In this document: positions 55,797-63,276 of the stretch, piece after piece
Numbering within the stretch: the first letter of the stretch is position 1
Layout of the letters: every line of letters starts with the position of its first letter
Source: Anaerolineae bacterium
GTDB taxonomy: Bacteria; Chloroflexota; Anaerolineae; Promineifilales; Promineifilaceae
DNA length: 64,000 nucleotides
Direction of reading: 5' to 3'
Assembly: GCA_020848035.1 (NCBI GenBank)
Contig: JADLAX010000093.1
Span: 62,001 to 126,000 of the forward strand
Position numbers and translations under genes: made by a program
The notes under the pieces: generated by a model
What the model was told of the DNA's origin: nothing
Databases searched by the model: none
Seen by the model: the letters and a program-made list of their open reading frames with translations, nothing else

Positions 55797-55843
55797 GACG
55801 CTCCACCCCTGCATCCGCCTTTGGGTGGATGACGCTCCACCCC
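55797..55843. repeat. Direct repeats GACGCTCCACCCC in the regulator/cupin divergent spacer
   Basis: The 13-mer GACGCTCCACCCC occurs at 55797-55809 and 55831-55843, 34 bp apart, with ATCCGCCTTTGGGTGGAT between them as a small hairpin. Spaced direct repeats close to a STAND regulator start could be operator sites, possibly for autoregulation or for the divergent cupin gene. Confidence 0.5.
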
Positions 55844-55918
55844 ATCACGCCGTAAGCTGGCCCCATCTTATCCACACATCGGGGCGGCACAAACGCCCAC
55901 AGAAGGAGATTGTTCACG

Positions 55919-56347
55919 ATGATTTCTGTAGATTTAAACAACCTGGACCTGACTGAGTTCACTGGCAAGACAAACCCTGGCCTGCACTGCCGGGCCACTT
56001 TCCCGCTCTTTAGCGCCCACGGCAGCGAAAATTCGGCCACGGTGTACTTTGAGCTGGAACCGGGCGACACCCTGGGCTGGCACACCGACAGTGTCGAAGA
56101 GCTGCTGTTCATTGTGCAAGGCAACGTTGAGGTGAGCATTGGCGCGGAAACGGGGGTGCTGCAAGCCGGGCAATTGGCCCTGGTGCCCACCCTGGTGCGC
56201 CACAATCTGCGCAACGTTGGCCACGACGTGGCGCGGGTGTTGGGCTTCTTTGGCAGCGCCAACTTTGTCTCGACGTTTGATGAAGTGTGGCTGCCGACAA
56301 ACTCGAACATGGTGGATACGGCCGTAATGGCCGCCCAACCCGCCTAA
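55919..56347 (+). CDS. Cupin-domain protein
   Basis: A 142-residue single cupin barrel. Motif 1 is seen as GDTLGWHTDSVEELLFIVQG and motif 2 as LVPTLVRHNLRNVG, with the metal-binding His/Glu set partly conserved (His in WHTDS, Glu in EELL, His in RHN). Small cupins include dioxygenases, isomerases and binding proteins; the precise role is unknown. The ATG at 55919 is preceded by AGAAGGAG. Its position next to the LuxR/STAND gene suggests that it may be regulated by it. Confidence 0.88.
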   Translation: MISVDLNNLDLTEFTGKTNPGLHCRATFPLFSAHGSENSATVYFELEPGDTLGWHTDSVEELLFIVQGNVEVSIGAETGVLQAGQLALVPTLVRHNLRNVGHDVARVLGFFGSANFVSTFDEVWLPTNSNMVDTAVMAAQPA

Positions 56348-56361
56348 TGAAACACAACGCC

Positions 56362-56390
56362 GGGGTGCAGGGTGTGCCCTGCACCCCGAC
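56362..56390 (+). terminator. GC-rich hairpin after the cupin gene
   Basis: GGGGTGCAGGG-tgtg-CCCTGCACCCC forms an 11-bp hairpin with a tiny loop 15 nt after the cupin stop. A T-run is lacking, so it may be Rho-independent only weakly or act as an mRNA 3' protector. Confidence 0.65.
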
Positions 56391-56476
56391 GAGACGTTCC
56401 TGGCAAGCGGGGCTGGGCTAGCAAACGACGAAGGTGCGCCCCAGGCGCACATCACTTCGTCGCGGAGAGCAATCTC

Positions 56477-56947
56477 ATGCCAAAGCAATTGTTGTTAAAC
56501 GATCTCGACATGTATGCCAACAAAGAATTTAACCGGGCCATGCGCATCGGCGTCTGGCGTCAGATTTGGAGCTGGTTCACCAACCGGTGCAACGAGCTGC
56601 AACGCTTCGACCGGGAGCGCCTGGCACGGGTCATGCGCGGGCAGCGGTACCTGGGCCTGCAAACCGTGCCGTTGGACCAGATCGTGGGCAGCCTGGGTCG
56701 GTTCCACGACTTTGACCGGGCCTTTTTTCCGCGTAAGAAACACACCGTAGAGCGCTGGCTAAGCCTGGCCAAAGCGCGTTACCAGTCGGTTGCCCTGCCG
56801 CCGGTGGACCTGGTAAAGGTGGGTGACAGCTACTTTGTGATGGACGGTAACCATCGGATCTCGGTGGCGCGGGCCTGGGGCCAGCAGTTCATCGAGGCGG
56901 AAGTGGTGGAGGTGATAACGGCCGTTCCCGCCCCCCCACCCTGCTAA
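56477..56947 (+). CDS. ParB/sulfiredoxin-fold small protein
   Basis: A 156-residue protein. The C-terminal part (KVGDSYFVMDGNHRISVARAWGQQFIEAEVVEV, residues about 112-145) matches the ParB N-terminal/sulfiredoxin-like fold, in which the (D/N)G(N/H)HR motif binds a nucleotide phosphate. The N-terminal half is helical with many Arg and Trp (WRQIWSWFTNRCNELQRFDRERL) and may bind nucleic acid. There is no helix-turn-helix as in chromosome-partition ParB and no parA nearby, so a chromosome-partition role is unlikely. A GGAGAG site precedes the ATG. Confidence 0.7.
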   Translation: MPKQLLLNDLDMYANKEFNRAMRIGVWRQIWSWFTNRCNELQRFDRERLARVMRGQRYLGLQTVPLDQIVGSLGRFHDFDRAFFPRKKHTVERWLSLAKARYQSVALPPVDLVKVGDSYFVMDGNHRISVARAWGQQFIEAEVVEVITAVPAPPPC

Positions 56948-57095
56948 TTTTCGCCGCCTTCACGGTGGAGTAGGGATGTAGTGGTACGGCCGTACATTAC
57001 CCTACGCCCATCTCTGGCAGAATGTTCAGCACACTTTATTCACCCAATTCATTCGCGGCGGCACAAAAACGACAAACATTTAGGGAACATCTGCT

Positions 57096-58286
57096 ATGAA
57101 AAAATATCTGCTTCTTTTCATCCTACTGATTTTGTTGCTGGTGGCGTGCCAGCCGGTACCAGAACAATCGGTGGCCTTGCCGACGCTGCCCGGCCCCGCG
57201 CCTGCCGCCACACCCACCCTGGCCGTACCAGCCACCGACCCCACTGGAATACCAGCTGAAGCAACGGCCGTTGCCTCTGAACCAACGGCCGTTCCCGCCA
57301 CAAACACCGATTCTACCCCCCAGTTTAGCCATCTGACGCTGCTGCCCAACGGCGTTGTGCCACCGTCAGACACGCCCTTTACCACACAGGAGCTGTACGC
57401 CGTCTGGGAGTACACCGGCATGACGGCCGCTGACCAGGTAGAACGGCTCTGGTACTTTGATGGCGAGCTGTGGCTGGAACACAACGAACCGTGGGATATG
57501 GCCAAATATGGGGCCAACGGCCGTGTCGAGGACATCTACCTCTATGATTACGAGCCAAGACTGCGGTCTGGTGATTACCGCCTGGTGTTAAAGGTCAACG
57601 GGGTTGAGCTGGCCAGTGCCGAGCACACCATTCCCGCCTTCACGGTTGGCCCGATACCTCACCCAGACACTGTTCTCATTGCCGCCGTGCAAAACCATAA
57701 AACGCTGGTGGTGCGCCAACTTGATGGCACCACGGCAGCCTGGGAAACCTTTGGCGACATTGTAGATCTGGCCTGGCTGCCCGGCGGTCAATATCTGGTC
57801 TACAGCGAGCAAATTGTGGTGAACCCTGAACTGCCGGGCACGCTGGGGCTGCGCCATAACCTGTGGCGGCACAACGTCACCACCGGCCTGAAGCAGCTGC
57901 TCAGCACTACAGATGACGATCTGCATTCGCCCGTGGTTTCGCCAGACGGCCGTTACCTGGCCCTTTACTCTGGCACGCTGTACGGCGATGCCTGCTTTGT
58001 GGATGCCAACCTGCATATCATGGAGCTTGACGCCAGCGGGCAGCGGGTTAACCTGTTTGAGCTGGCCGATTTTAGCGGCGTACCAGCGGTTGAGGGGGCG
58101 ATGGCCCAACCCAACCTGTTTGGCCCTGGCGATGGGCCATTTGAGCCCGTTCCTGGCCAATGGGTCGATAGCCACACGTTGAACACGCGCCTGGTGTGGT
58201 ACTGCTCACAGTCGGATGCCGCCGGGATGTATGCGCTGGATCTGAACGGCCGTACGGCCGTCAAAATCGCCAGCGAAACTCCCTAA
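57096..58286 (+). CDS. Lipoprotein with a C-terminal beta-propeller-like region
   Basis: A 396-residue secreted lipoprotein. Signal peptide and lipobox LLLVAC give Cys18, followed by a Thr/Pro/Ala-rich linker to about residue 70 that includes two near-identical ATAVASEP/PTAVPATN units encoded by ACGGCCGT. A beta-sandwich-like domain (YAVWEYTGMTAADQVERLWY ...) precedes PD40/WD-like repeats (DIVDLAWLPGGQYLVYSEQI, SPVVSPDGRYLALYSG). It is probably an extracytoplasmic binding or structural protein. The downstream spacer contains a hairpin and a promoter for the next gene. Confidence 0.8.
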   Translation: MKKYLLLFILLILLLVACQPVPEQSVALPTLPGPAPAATPTLAVPATDPTGIPAEATAVASEPTAVPATNTDSTPQFSHLTLLPNGVVPPSDTPFTTQELYAVWEYTGMTAADQVERLWYFDGELWLEHNEPWDMAKYGANGRVEDIYLYDYEPRLRSGDYRLVLKVNGVELASAEHTIPAFTVGPIPHPDTVLIAAVQNHKTLVVRQLDGTTAAWETFGDIVDLAWLPGGQYLVYSEQIVVNPELPGTLGLRHNLWRHNVTTGLKQLLSTTDDDLHSPVVSPDGRYLALYSGTLYGDACFVDANLHIMELDASGQRVNLFELADFSGVPAVEGAMAQPNLFGPGDGPFEPVPGQWVDSHTLNTRLVWYCSQSDAAGMYALDLNGRTAVKIASETP

Positions 58287-58302
58287 AATATCTTCCGTGC
58301 CG

Positions 58303-58331
58303 GGGACTCACCAGATGGTTGTGTCCCCTGG
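58303..58331 (+). terminator. Hairpin after the lipoprotein gene
   Basis: GGGGAC at about 58303 pairs with GTCCCC near 58324, extended by CCAGATGG-type pairing in the loop. It lies within 45 nt of the lipoprotein stop but lacks a clear T-run. Confidence 0.5.
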
Positions 58332-58419
58332 TAAGAATTTTCGCCGTCCCCCCGTCAAACCAATGGTCACCAGTTTTGTGCTTTGTGAGCAATTTCTTAG
58401 GAACTGGCAGGCGCATTCA

Positions 58420-58447
58420 TTGTACACGTTCCGTTCCGCGCTATAAT
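58420..58447 (+). promoter_or_regulatory. Promoter of the FemAB-like acyltransferase gene
   Basis: TTGTAC (58420-58425), a 16-nt spacer and a perfect TATAAT (58442-58447) lie about 125 nt upstream of the ATG at 58573. Confidence 0.6.
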
Positions 58448-58572
58448 GAAACTGGCGGCGGAAGAGGGTTAAACACAACTCGTACCCACCCAAACTTTGT
58501 TACTTTCTGTGCAGAGCCATCGGCCGCTGCACTTGCTTGTTTTCTAGTTGAGAAAGGATTTTTCGCGCAAGA

Positions 58573-59574
58573 ATGATTACTGAATTGATTCATGGAAGCG
58601 ATGTTTTTACGCGGCTGGCCAATGAGTGGGACGCTCTGGCCCAGCGCGGCATCACCAATACCCCGTTCCAAACCCTGGCCTACCAGCAGGCGTGGTGGAC
58701 CCATTTGCATCCGGCAAACGGCCGTCTCCACACCGTCACCGTCCGCAATGATGAACAAGAGCTGCTGGCCATCGCCTGCCTGTACAACGTGGACGGCACA
58801 CTCTACTTCAACGGCTGCGTTGAAGAAACGGACTACCTGGACCTGATCGCCTCGGCCGAACACGCCGAAGCCACCTGGCAGGCCATCTTAAACTGCTTGT
58901 GTAGCCCCGATTTCCCCGAATGGCACAGCATAGATTTATGCAATGTTCCGGAAGCCTCACCAACGCGTTCTATTCTCCCCCAGGAAGCGCAGCGGCGAGG
59001 TTTTTTGTTTCGGGAGAGCCTCAATGAGGTCTGCCCGATCATTGAGCTGGCCGACACGTTTGACGGCTACCTGGAGGGCATCGACAGCAAGCAGCGGCGC
59101 GAAATTCAGCGTAAGCTGCGCCGTGCCGAAGCGGCCGAGGCCGAAATGGTGGTTGTCGGACCAGACGATGATGTAGAGACGGCCGTCACCGACTTCCTCG
59201 ATCTCCTCCAAAAAAGCACCTTCGAAAAACGAGACTGGCTCAACGACGGCCGTCGCGCCGTCTTTTACGACGCCGCCCGCGCCGCTCACCAGGCAGGTAC
59301 CTTGCAGCTGATTTTTATGGAGGTGCGCGGCAAAAAGGCCGCTGCTTTGTTCAATTTTGATTACAACGGCCGTATCTGGGTCTACAACTCCGGCCTGGAC
59401 CCGGCCCTGTTTGGTGCCCTCAGCCTGGGGGTGGTCATTACGGCTAAAGCAATTGAGTATGCGGTGGAAAACGGCCGTACCACCTTCGACTTCCTGCGCG
59501 GCAATGAAACGTACAAATACCGCTTTGGCGCGGTAGATACCCGCATTTATCGGCTGCATCTGGAGCGCGACTAA
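58573..59574 (+). CDS. FemAB/CelD-like GNAT acyltransferase
   Basis: A 333-residue protein of the BioF2-like/CelD GNAT family (double GNAT fold, Acetyltransf_6). The N-terminal part begins EWDALAQRGITNTPFQTLAYQQAWW; the C-terminal half contains YLEGIDSKQRREIQRKLRRAE and AALFNFDYNGRIWVYNSGLDP, then TTFDFLRGNETYKYRFG, the usual family ending. Such enzymes transfer acyl or aminoacyl groups to sugars, exopolysaccharide or peptidoglycan precursors. The next gene, 21 nt downstream, is a glycosyltransferase, supporting a shared envelope or glycoconjugate pathway. Confidence 0.88.
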   Translation: MITELIHGSDVFTRLANEWDALAQRGITNTPFQTLAYQQAWWTHLHPANGRLHTVTVRNDEQELLAIACLYNVDGTLYFNGCVEETDYLDLIASAEHAEATWQAILNCLCSPDFPEWHSIDLCNVPEASPTRSILPQEAQRRGFLFRESLNEVCPIIELADTFDGYLEGIDSKQRREIQRKLRRAEAAEAEMVVVGPDDDVETAVTDFLDLLQKSTFEKRDWLNDGRRAVFYDAARAAHQAGTLQLIFMEVRGKKAAALFNFDYNGRIWVYNSGLDPALFGALSLGVVITAKAIEYAVENGRTTFDFLRGNETYKYRFGAVDTRIYRLHLERD

Positions 59575-59595
59575 ACCCCACACTGGAGCAAACCC

Positions 59596-60870
59596 ATGAC
59601 TAAAGCAGCAGCACCACAAATAAAACGCATCGCCATGCTCAGCGTGCACACCTGCCCGCTGGCCATGCTGGGCGGCAAAAAAACCGGTGGGATGAACGTC
59701 TACGTGCGCGATTTTAGCCGCGAGCTGGGGCGGCAGGGCATACTGGTGGACGTATTTACCCGCTCCCAGGACGACTGCCAACCGCGCATCAAGCACGATC
59801 TCGGCTTTGGCGGGCGCGTCATTCACATTCCCGCTGGACCAGAAAAACCAATTCCCATCGACGACATCGCCGATTATCTGGATGAGTTTACCCAGGGCGT
59901 GCTCAACTTTGCCACCAGCGAAAACATTCAATACGACATCATCCACAGCCATTACTGGCTCTCTGGCCTCGTCGCCGACCGGCTGCGTGACGCGTGGGAA
60001 GTACCCATCGTGCACATGTTCCACACCCTGGGCCACATGAAAAACCAGATTGCCCAAAGCGACAGCCAACGCGCCTCAGACGCGCGCCTGGCTGGGGAAT
60101 ACCGGGTGATGGCTCTGGCCGACAAACTCATTGCCGCCACCCCCGCCGAAGAAGCCCAACTACAAGAGCTGTACCACGCCGATCCCGCCAAAATTGCCAT
60201 CATCCCCCCCGGCGTGGACCTGGAGCGGTTCCAGCCCATCCCCAAAGACGAAGCCAAAAAGCGCGTCGGCATCCCCTGCGGCGACACCAACATCCTGTTT
60301 GCCGGGCGCATCGAGCCGCTTAAGGGCATCGACACGATGCTGCGCGCCATGGCCCTCATCCAGCAGCGCCGCCCGGAAGTGCTGCACAACGCCTGCATGG
60401 CCATCGTTGGCGGCGACCCGTGGGCCGACGACCTGGACGAAGAGATGGCCCGCTTGCAGCAGCTGCGCCACGATTTGGATATTCACGATTTGGTGACTTT
60501 TTTGGGGGCTAAAGACCAGGATTTGTTGCCCAATTACTACGCCGCCGCCGAAATGGTGGTCATGCCGTCGCACTACGAGAGCTTTGGCATGGTCGCCCTG
60601 GAAGCGATGGCGATGGGCACGCCCGTCATCGCCTCGGAAGTGGGCGGATTGGCGCATCTGGTGAAGCATGGCGTAACCGGCTACCACGTGCCCAGCCGCG
60701 ACCCCGAAGCGCTCGCCGCACGCATTTACGAGCTGCTGGCCAACAAGGATTGCCGCCAGGTGCTGGGCCAGCAGGCCCGCGACTATGCCCGCCAATACGC
60801 CTGGCCCAACATTGTGGATCGGATGATGGCGGTTTATGAAGAAGTTGTAGCTGGGGAGATGGTGGCTTAA
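59596..60870 (+). CDS. GT4 glycosyltransferase, MshA/sucrose-phosphate-synthase-like
   Basis: A 424-residue GT-B-fold glycosyltransferase. Donor and acceptor features: KKTGGMNVYVRDFSRELG near the N-terminus, HSHYWLSG, VHMFHTLGHMKN, the AGRIEPLKGIDTML segment, and SHYESFGMVALEAMAMGTPVIAS (the E-x7-E motif). This pattern matches MshA (D-inositol 3-phosphate glycosyltransferase) and sucrose-phosphate synthase-like enzymes; activity cannot be told apart from sequence alone. It lies immediately after the FemAB-like acyltransferase in the same direction, so the two probably act on one pathway. Confidence 0.9.
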   Translation: MTKAAAPQIKRIAMLSVHTCPLAMLGGKKTGGMNVYVRDFSRELGRQGILVDVFTRSQDDCQPRIKHDLGFGGRVIHIPAGPEKPIPIDDIADYLDEFTQGVLNFATSENIQYDIIHSHYWLSGLVADRLRDAWEVPIVHMFHTLGHMKNQIAQSDSQRASDARLAGEYRVMALADKLIAATPAEEAQLQELYHADPAKIAIIPPGVDLERFQPIPKDEAKKRVGIPCGDTNILFAGRIEPLKGIDTMLRAMALIQQRRPEVLHNACMAIVGGDPWADDLDEEMARLQQLRHDLDIHDLVTFLGAKDQDLLPNYYAAAEMVVMPSHYESFGMVALEAMAMGTPVIASEVGGLAHLVKHGVTGYHVPSRDPEALAARIYELLANKDCRQVLGQQARDYARQYAWPNIVDRMMAVYEEVVAGEMVA

Positions 60871-60884
60871 AACCATAAAATCAA

Positions 60885-60931
60885 AGATTACGCAGATTGA
60901 AAAGATTAAATCTGGAAAATCTGCGTAATCT
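60885..60931. repeat. Perfect inverted repeat AGATTACGCAGATT between convergent genes
   Basis: Arms AGATTACGCAGATT (60885-60898) and its exact complement (60918-60931) form a 14-bp stem between the convergent GT4 and serS genes, flanked by A- and T-rich DNA. It fits a bidirectional terminator; degenerate relatives are at 27336-27385. Confidence 0.75.
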
Positions 60932-60947
60932 GTTGATAAAGTCTCCG

Positions 60948-62312
60948 TTAGCTAACTGGTTCAATCACCTCAAGGCCGCCCATATACGGCCGTAACACCT
61001 CTGGCACCACAATCGACCCATCCGCCTGCTGATTATTCTCCATGATGGCAATCATCACGCGGGGCAGCGCCAGGCCGCTGGCGTTGAGCGTGTGCGGATA
61101 TTGCAGCTTGCCGCCTTCGGTGGGCCGGAACTTGATGTTGGAGCGCCGCGCCTGAAAATCCTCGGCGTTGCTGATCGAGCTGACCTCCAGCCATTCGCCG
61201 CAGCCAGCCGCCCACACCTCAATGTCGTACGTTTTGGCCATCGAGAAGCCCACATCGCCCGTGGCCAAATCGACAAAGCGGTAGCGGAAACCCAGCAGGT
61301 CGCAGATATCCTGGGCGTACTGCTTCATATCTTCCAGCACGGCATAGCTTTTGTCTGGATGGACAAACTGGTACATCTCCACCTTGTCAAACTGGTGGCC
61401 GCGCTTGATGCCGCGCACATCCTTGCCCGCGCTCATCTTCTCGCGCCGCCAGCAGGGGGTGTAAGCGACGTACTTCAGCGGCAGGTCGGCCTCGTCCAGA
61501 ATTTCGTCGCGGTGCAGGCTGGTGAGAGCAATTTCGGCCGTACCCAGCCACATCAAATCTTCTTCGGCATCACGATAAATATTGTCGAAAAATTTGGGCA
61601 GCTGGCCCGCGCCTTCAAAAATTTGCGAACGCACCATGAACGGCGGGTAAATCTCGGTGAAGCCATGTTTTTCCAGGTGCGTGTTGAGCATGAACTGAAT
61701 GAGCGCCCGCTGCAACCGCGCCCCAGCGCCGCGCAGCACGTAAAAGCGGCTGCCGCTCAGCTTCACGCCCCGCTCGAAGTCGATGATGTCCAGGTCGGTG
61801 CCTAAATCCCAGTGCGGCTTCGGCGCAAAATCAAACTGCGGCTCTGGTGCGCCTTGCGGCTCGTGGAAAACGTTGTGCGCTTCATCTGGGCCAACGGGCA
61901 CGCTCTCGTGGGTCAGGTTGGGCACCCAGAGCAGATTCTCGTTCAGGCGTGTTTCTACTTCACGCAGTTCTTCATCAAACACGGCAATCTGCTCGCCGAT
62001 TTTGCGGGGGGCATCTTTGGCTTCCTCGGCTTGAACAGCTAACGCTTCAACCTCGGCTTTCAGGGCGTCGGCGGCGGGACCGGCGGCGGTGCGCTTTAGC
62101 TCCGCCTCTTTTTTCTTGAGGGTACCCATGAGGTGGCCAATCTCTTTGGAAGTGCTGTTGCGTTGCTGGCGCAGGGCTTCCACCTCCTGCAAGATTTCAC
62201 GACGACGGCCGTCATCGGCCAAAATCTGGTCAATCGGGGCGTCGGTATTACGCTTGGCAATTTGTTCTTTGACCCACTCCGGTTTTTCACGAATCAAGTT
62301 AATGTCTAGCAT
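60948..62312 (-). CDS. serS: Seryl-tRNA synthetase
   Basis: A 454-residue class II synthetase, which charges tRNA(Ser) and tRNA(Sec). Residues 1-115 are the long coiled-coil tRNA-binding arm. Motif 2 is seen as YVAYTPCWRREKMSAGKDVRG and motif 3 as ADGSIVVPEVLRPYMGG. The arm and the core are complete and of usual length. The start at 62312 is preceded by AGGAG. Expression is governed by a T-box leader at 62519-62757. Confidence 0.97.
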   Translation of the reverse strand: MLDINLIREKPEWVKEQIAKRNTDAPIDQILADDGRRREILQEVEALRQQRNSTSKEIGHLMGTLKKKEAELKRTAAGPAADALKAEVEALAVQAEEAKDAPRKIGEQIAVFDEELREVETRLNENLLWVPNLTHESVPVGPDEAHNVFHEPQGAPEPQFDFAPKPHWDLGTDLDIIDFERGVKLSGSRFYVLRGAGARLQRALIQFMLNTHLEKHGFTEIYPPFMVRSQIFEGAGQLPKFFDNIYRDAEEDLMWLGTAEIALTSLHRDEILDEADLPLKYVAYTPCWRREKMSAGKDVRGIKRGHQFDKVEMYQFVHPDKSYAVLEDMKQYAQDICDLLGFRYRFVDLATGDVGFSMAKTYDIEVWAAGCGEWLEVSSISNAEDFQARRSNIKFRPTEGGKLQYPHTLNASGLALPRVMIAIMENNQQADGSIVVPEVLRPYMGGLEVIEPVS

Positions 62313-62334
62313 CAGGTTCTCCTAAATTTAAGAA

Positions 62335-62386
62335 GTAGCCGAGGATTCCAATCCTCGTTTTTACGCGCTAAGAAAGCGCGGCTACG
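62335..62386. repeat. Nested hairpin repeat (GTAGCCG ... CGGCTAC) between T-box and serS
   Basis: Outer GTAGCCG/CGGCTAC arms enclose GAGGATT-CC-AATCCTC and GCGC-TAAGAAA-GCGC hairpins. The inner hairpin is followed by a T-run in the plus direction. It sits in the serS leader between the T-box terminator and the ribosome site and is probably a repeat element inserted there. Confidence 0.6.
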
Positions 62387-62518
62387 GTGTTTACGCAAAC
62401 AACTTGGCCAATTATCAGGAACTAGATATGGAGGTGGCGGCGGTGGCAAAACGGCCGTTTCCCACCCATCGTGTCTGTTTTAACAAATTTCGTCTCATCA
62501 CAAACCTCCATCTCAAAA

Positions 62519-62757
62519 ATAAAAAAGCCCCCTCGTCTGATTATCCAGGACGAGGGGGCCCGTGGTGCCACCTGGTTTTGCCAGTAAAAGATTACTGACC
62601 TCAAAAGCTGTAACGGGCTGACCCGGCTTGCCTTGTTTCGGCAGCGACTCTGGAGTGGATTTCTGGCTGGCCAATCATTCGCTTGCACCGTCCGCGAACT
62701 CTCTGGGGATTGATACGGCCGTACTTGTCTCTGTCATCGTCGGTGTGTATCTTGTTG
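62519..62757 (-). promoter_or_regulatory. T-box riboswitch controlling serS
   Basis: Read on the minus strand, the leader has the T-box sequence AGGTGGCACCACGG (matching consensus AGGGUGGNACCGCG) followed by a terminator hairpin CCCCCTCGTC/GACGAGGGGG and a T-run. Binding of uncharged tRNA(Ser) to this leader would favour the antiterminator. A candidate specifier codon is UCC (Ser) at 62659-62657, in GAAAUCCACUC. The distance to the serS start is about 210 nt, longer than usual because of the repeat at 62335-62386. Confidence 0.88.
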
Positions 62758-62763
62758 GTGGGC

Positions 62764-62792
62764 ATTATAGCTGGGGGGGAAACGGCCGTCAA
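62764..62792 (-). promoter_or_regulatory. serS T-box promoter, -35 overlapping ACGGCCGT
   Basis: On the minus strand TTGACG (62792-62787), a 17-nt spacer and a perfect TATAAT (62769-62764). The -35 hexamer shares its last bases with an ACGGCCGT copy, so the palindrome can contribute to a promoter as well as to terminators. Confidence 0.8.
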
Positions 62793-62881
62793 ACAATGAA
62801 AATTGGCTGGCCGAATGACTCTGTTAGAATTTAGCTGTTGTCGGTTTTCGCCATCACCTATTGGGAAGTGAAAAATAAGCT

Positions 62882-63274
62882 ATGGAAAAACATCATTATT
62901 ACGAATTTGAAGGCTTCCAAAATGTTTACCTAGAAGACAGTTTCGTTCTGGAAATCCGAGAGTCGCAAAACGAGTTCTTGCTTATGCTTGAAGTCGTGCT
63001 GACCGAAAAGCACCCACTTTATAGATCGCCCACACCTAGCGAAATGTATTGCTACAAATTTGCTGTGATAAATTTTCCAAATGTAAAAAAGATTGATTGG
63101 GAAGTAAAAAACTCAAGCAAATATTTGGATGCCAATGGTGAATCTGATCTCGGAAACATTGACTCATTTTTCTTCGAAGGCGATTGTTATTTCCTTAGTG
63201 GTGATTGGGGCAAGGTGAAAATAATGTCCTCTCAACCAGTCATTCACTTCCAATCAACCAGAGCGCCCAAATAA
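62882..63274 (+). CDS. AT-rich orphan protein, unidentified
   Basis: A 130-residue frame with an ATG at 62882. The sequence (MEKHHYYEFEGFQNVYLEDS ... VLTEKHPLYRSPTPSEMYCY ... YLDANGESDLGNIDSFFFEG) is acidic, aromatic-rich and without recognised family; the pattern of alternating strands resembles small beta-barrel immunity-like proteins, which is a weak guess. It is clearly more AT-rich than its neighbours and has no ACGGCCGT inside, unlike nearly all genes of similar size here, which suggests recent acquisition. It ends 2 bp before the convergent GNAT gene. Confidence 0.65.
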   Translation: MEKHHYYEFEGFQNVYLEDSFVLEIRESQNEFLLMLEVVLTEKHPLYRSPTPSEMYCYKFAVINFPNVKKIDWEVKNSSKYLDANGESDLGNIDSFFFEGDCYFLSGDWGKVKIMSSQPVIHFQSTRAPK

Positions 63275-63276
63275 AA

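Noticed and set aside
56477..56947. Chromosome-partition ParB
   Set aside because: Only the ParB/sulfiredoxin-like motif is present; no helix-turn-helix, no partner ParA and no parS-like sites were seen.
62590..62700. Possible tRNA gene in the serS leader
   Set aside because: The region has T-box features (AGGTGGCACCACGG, terminator) and no cloverleaf with T-arm and acceptor stem.
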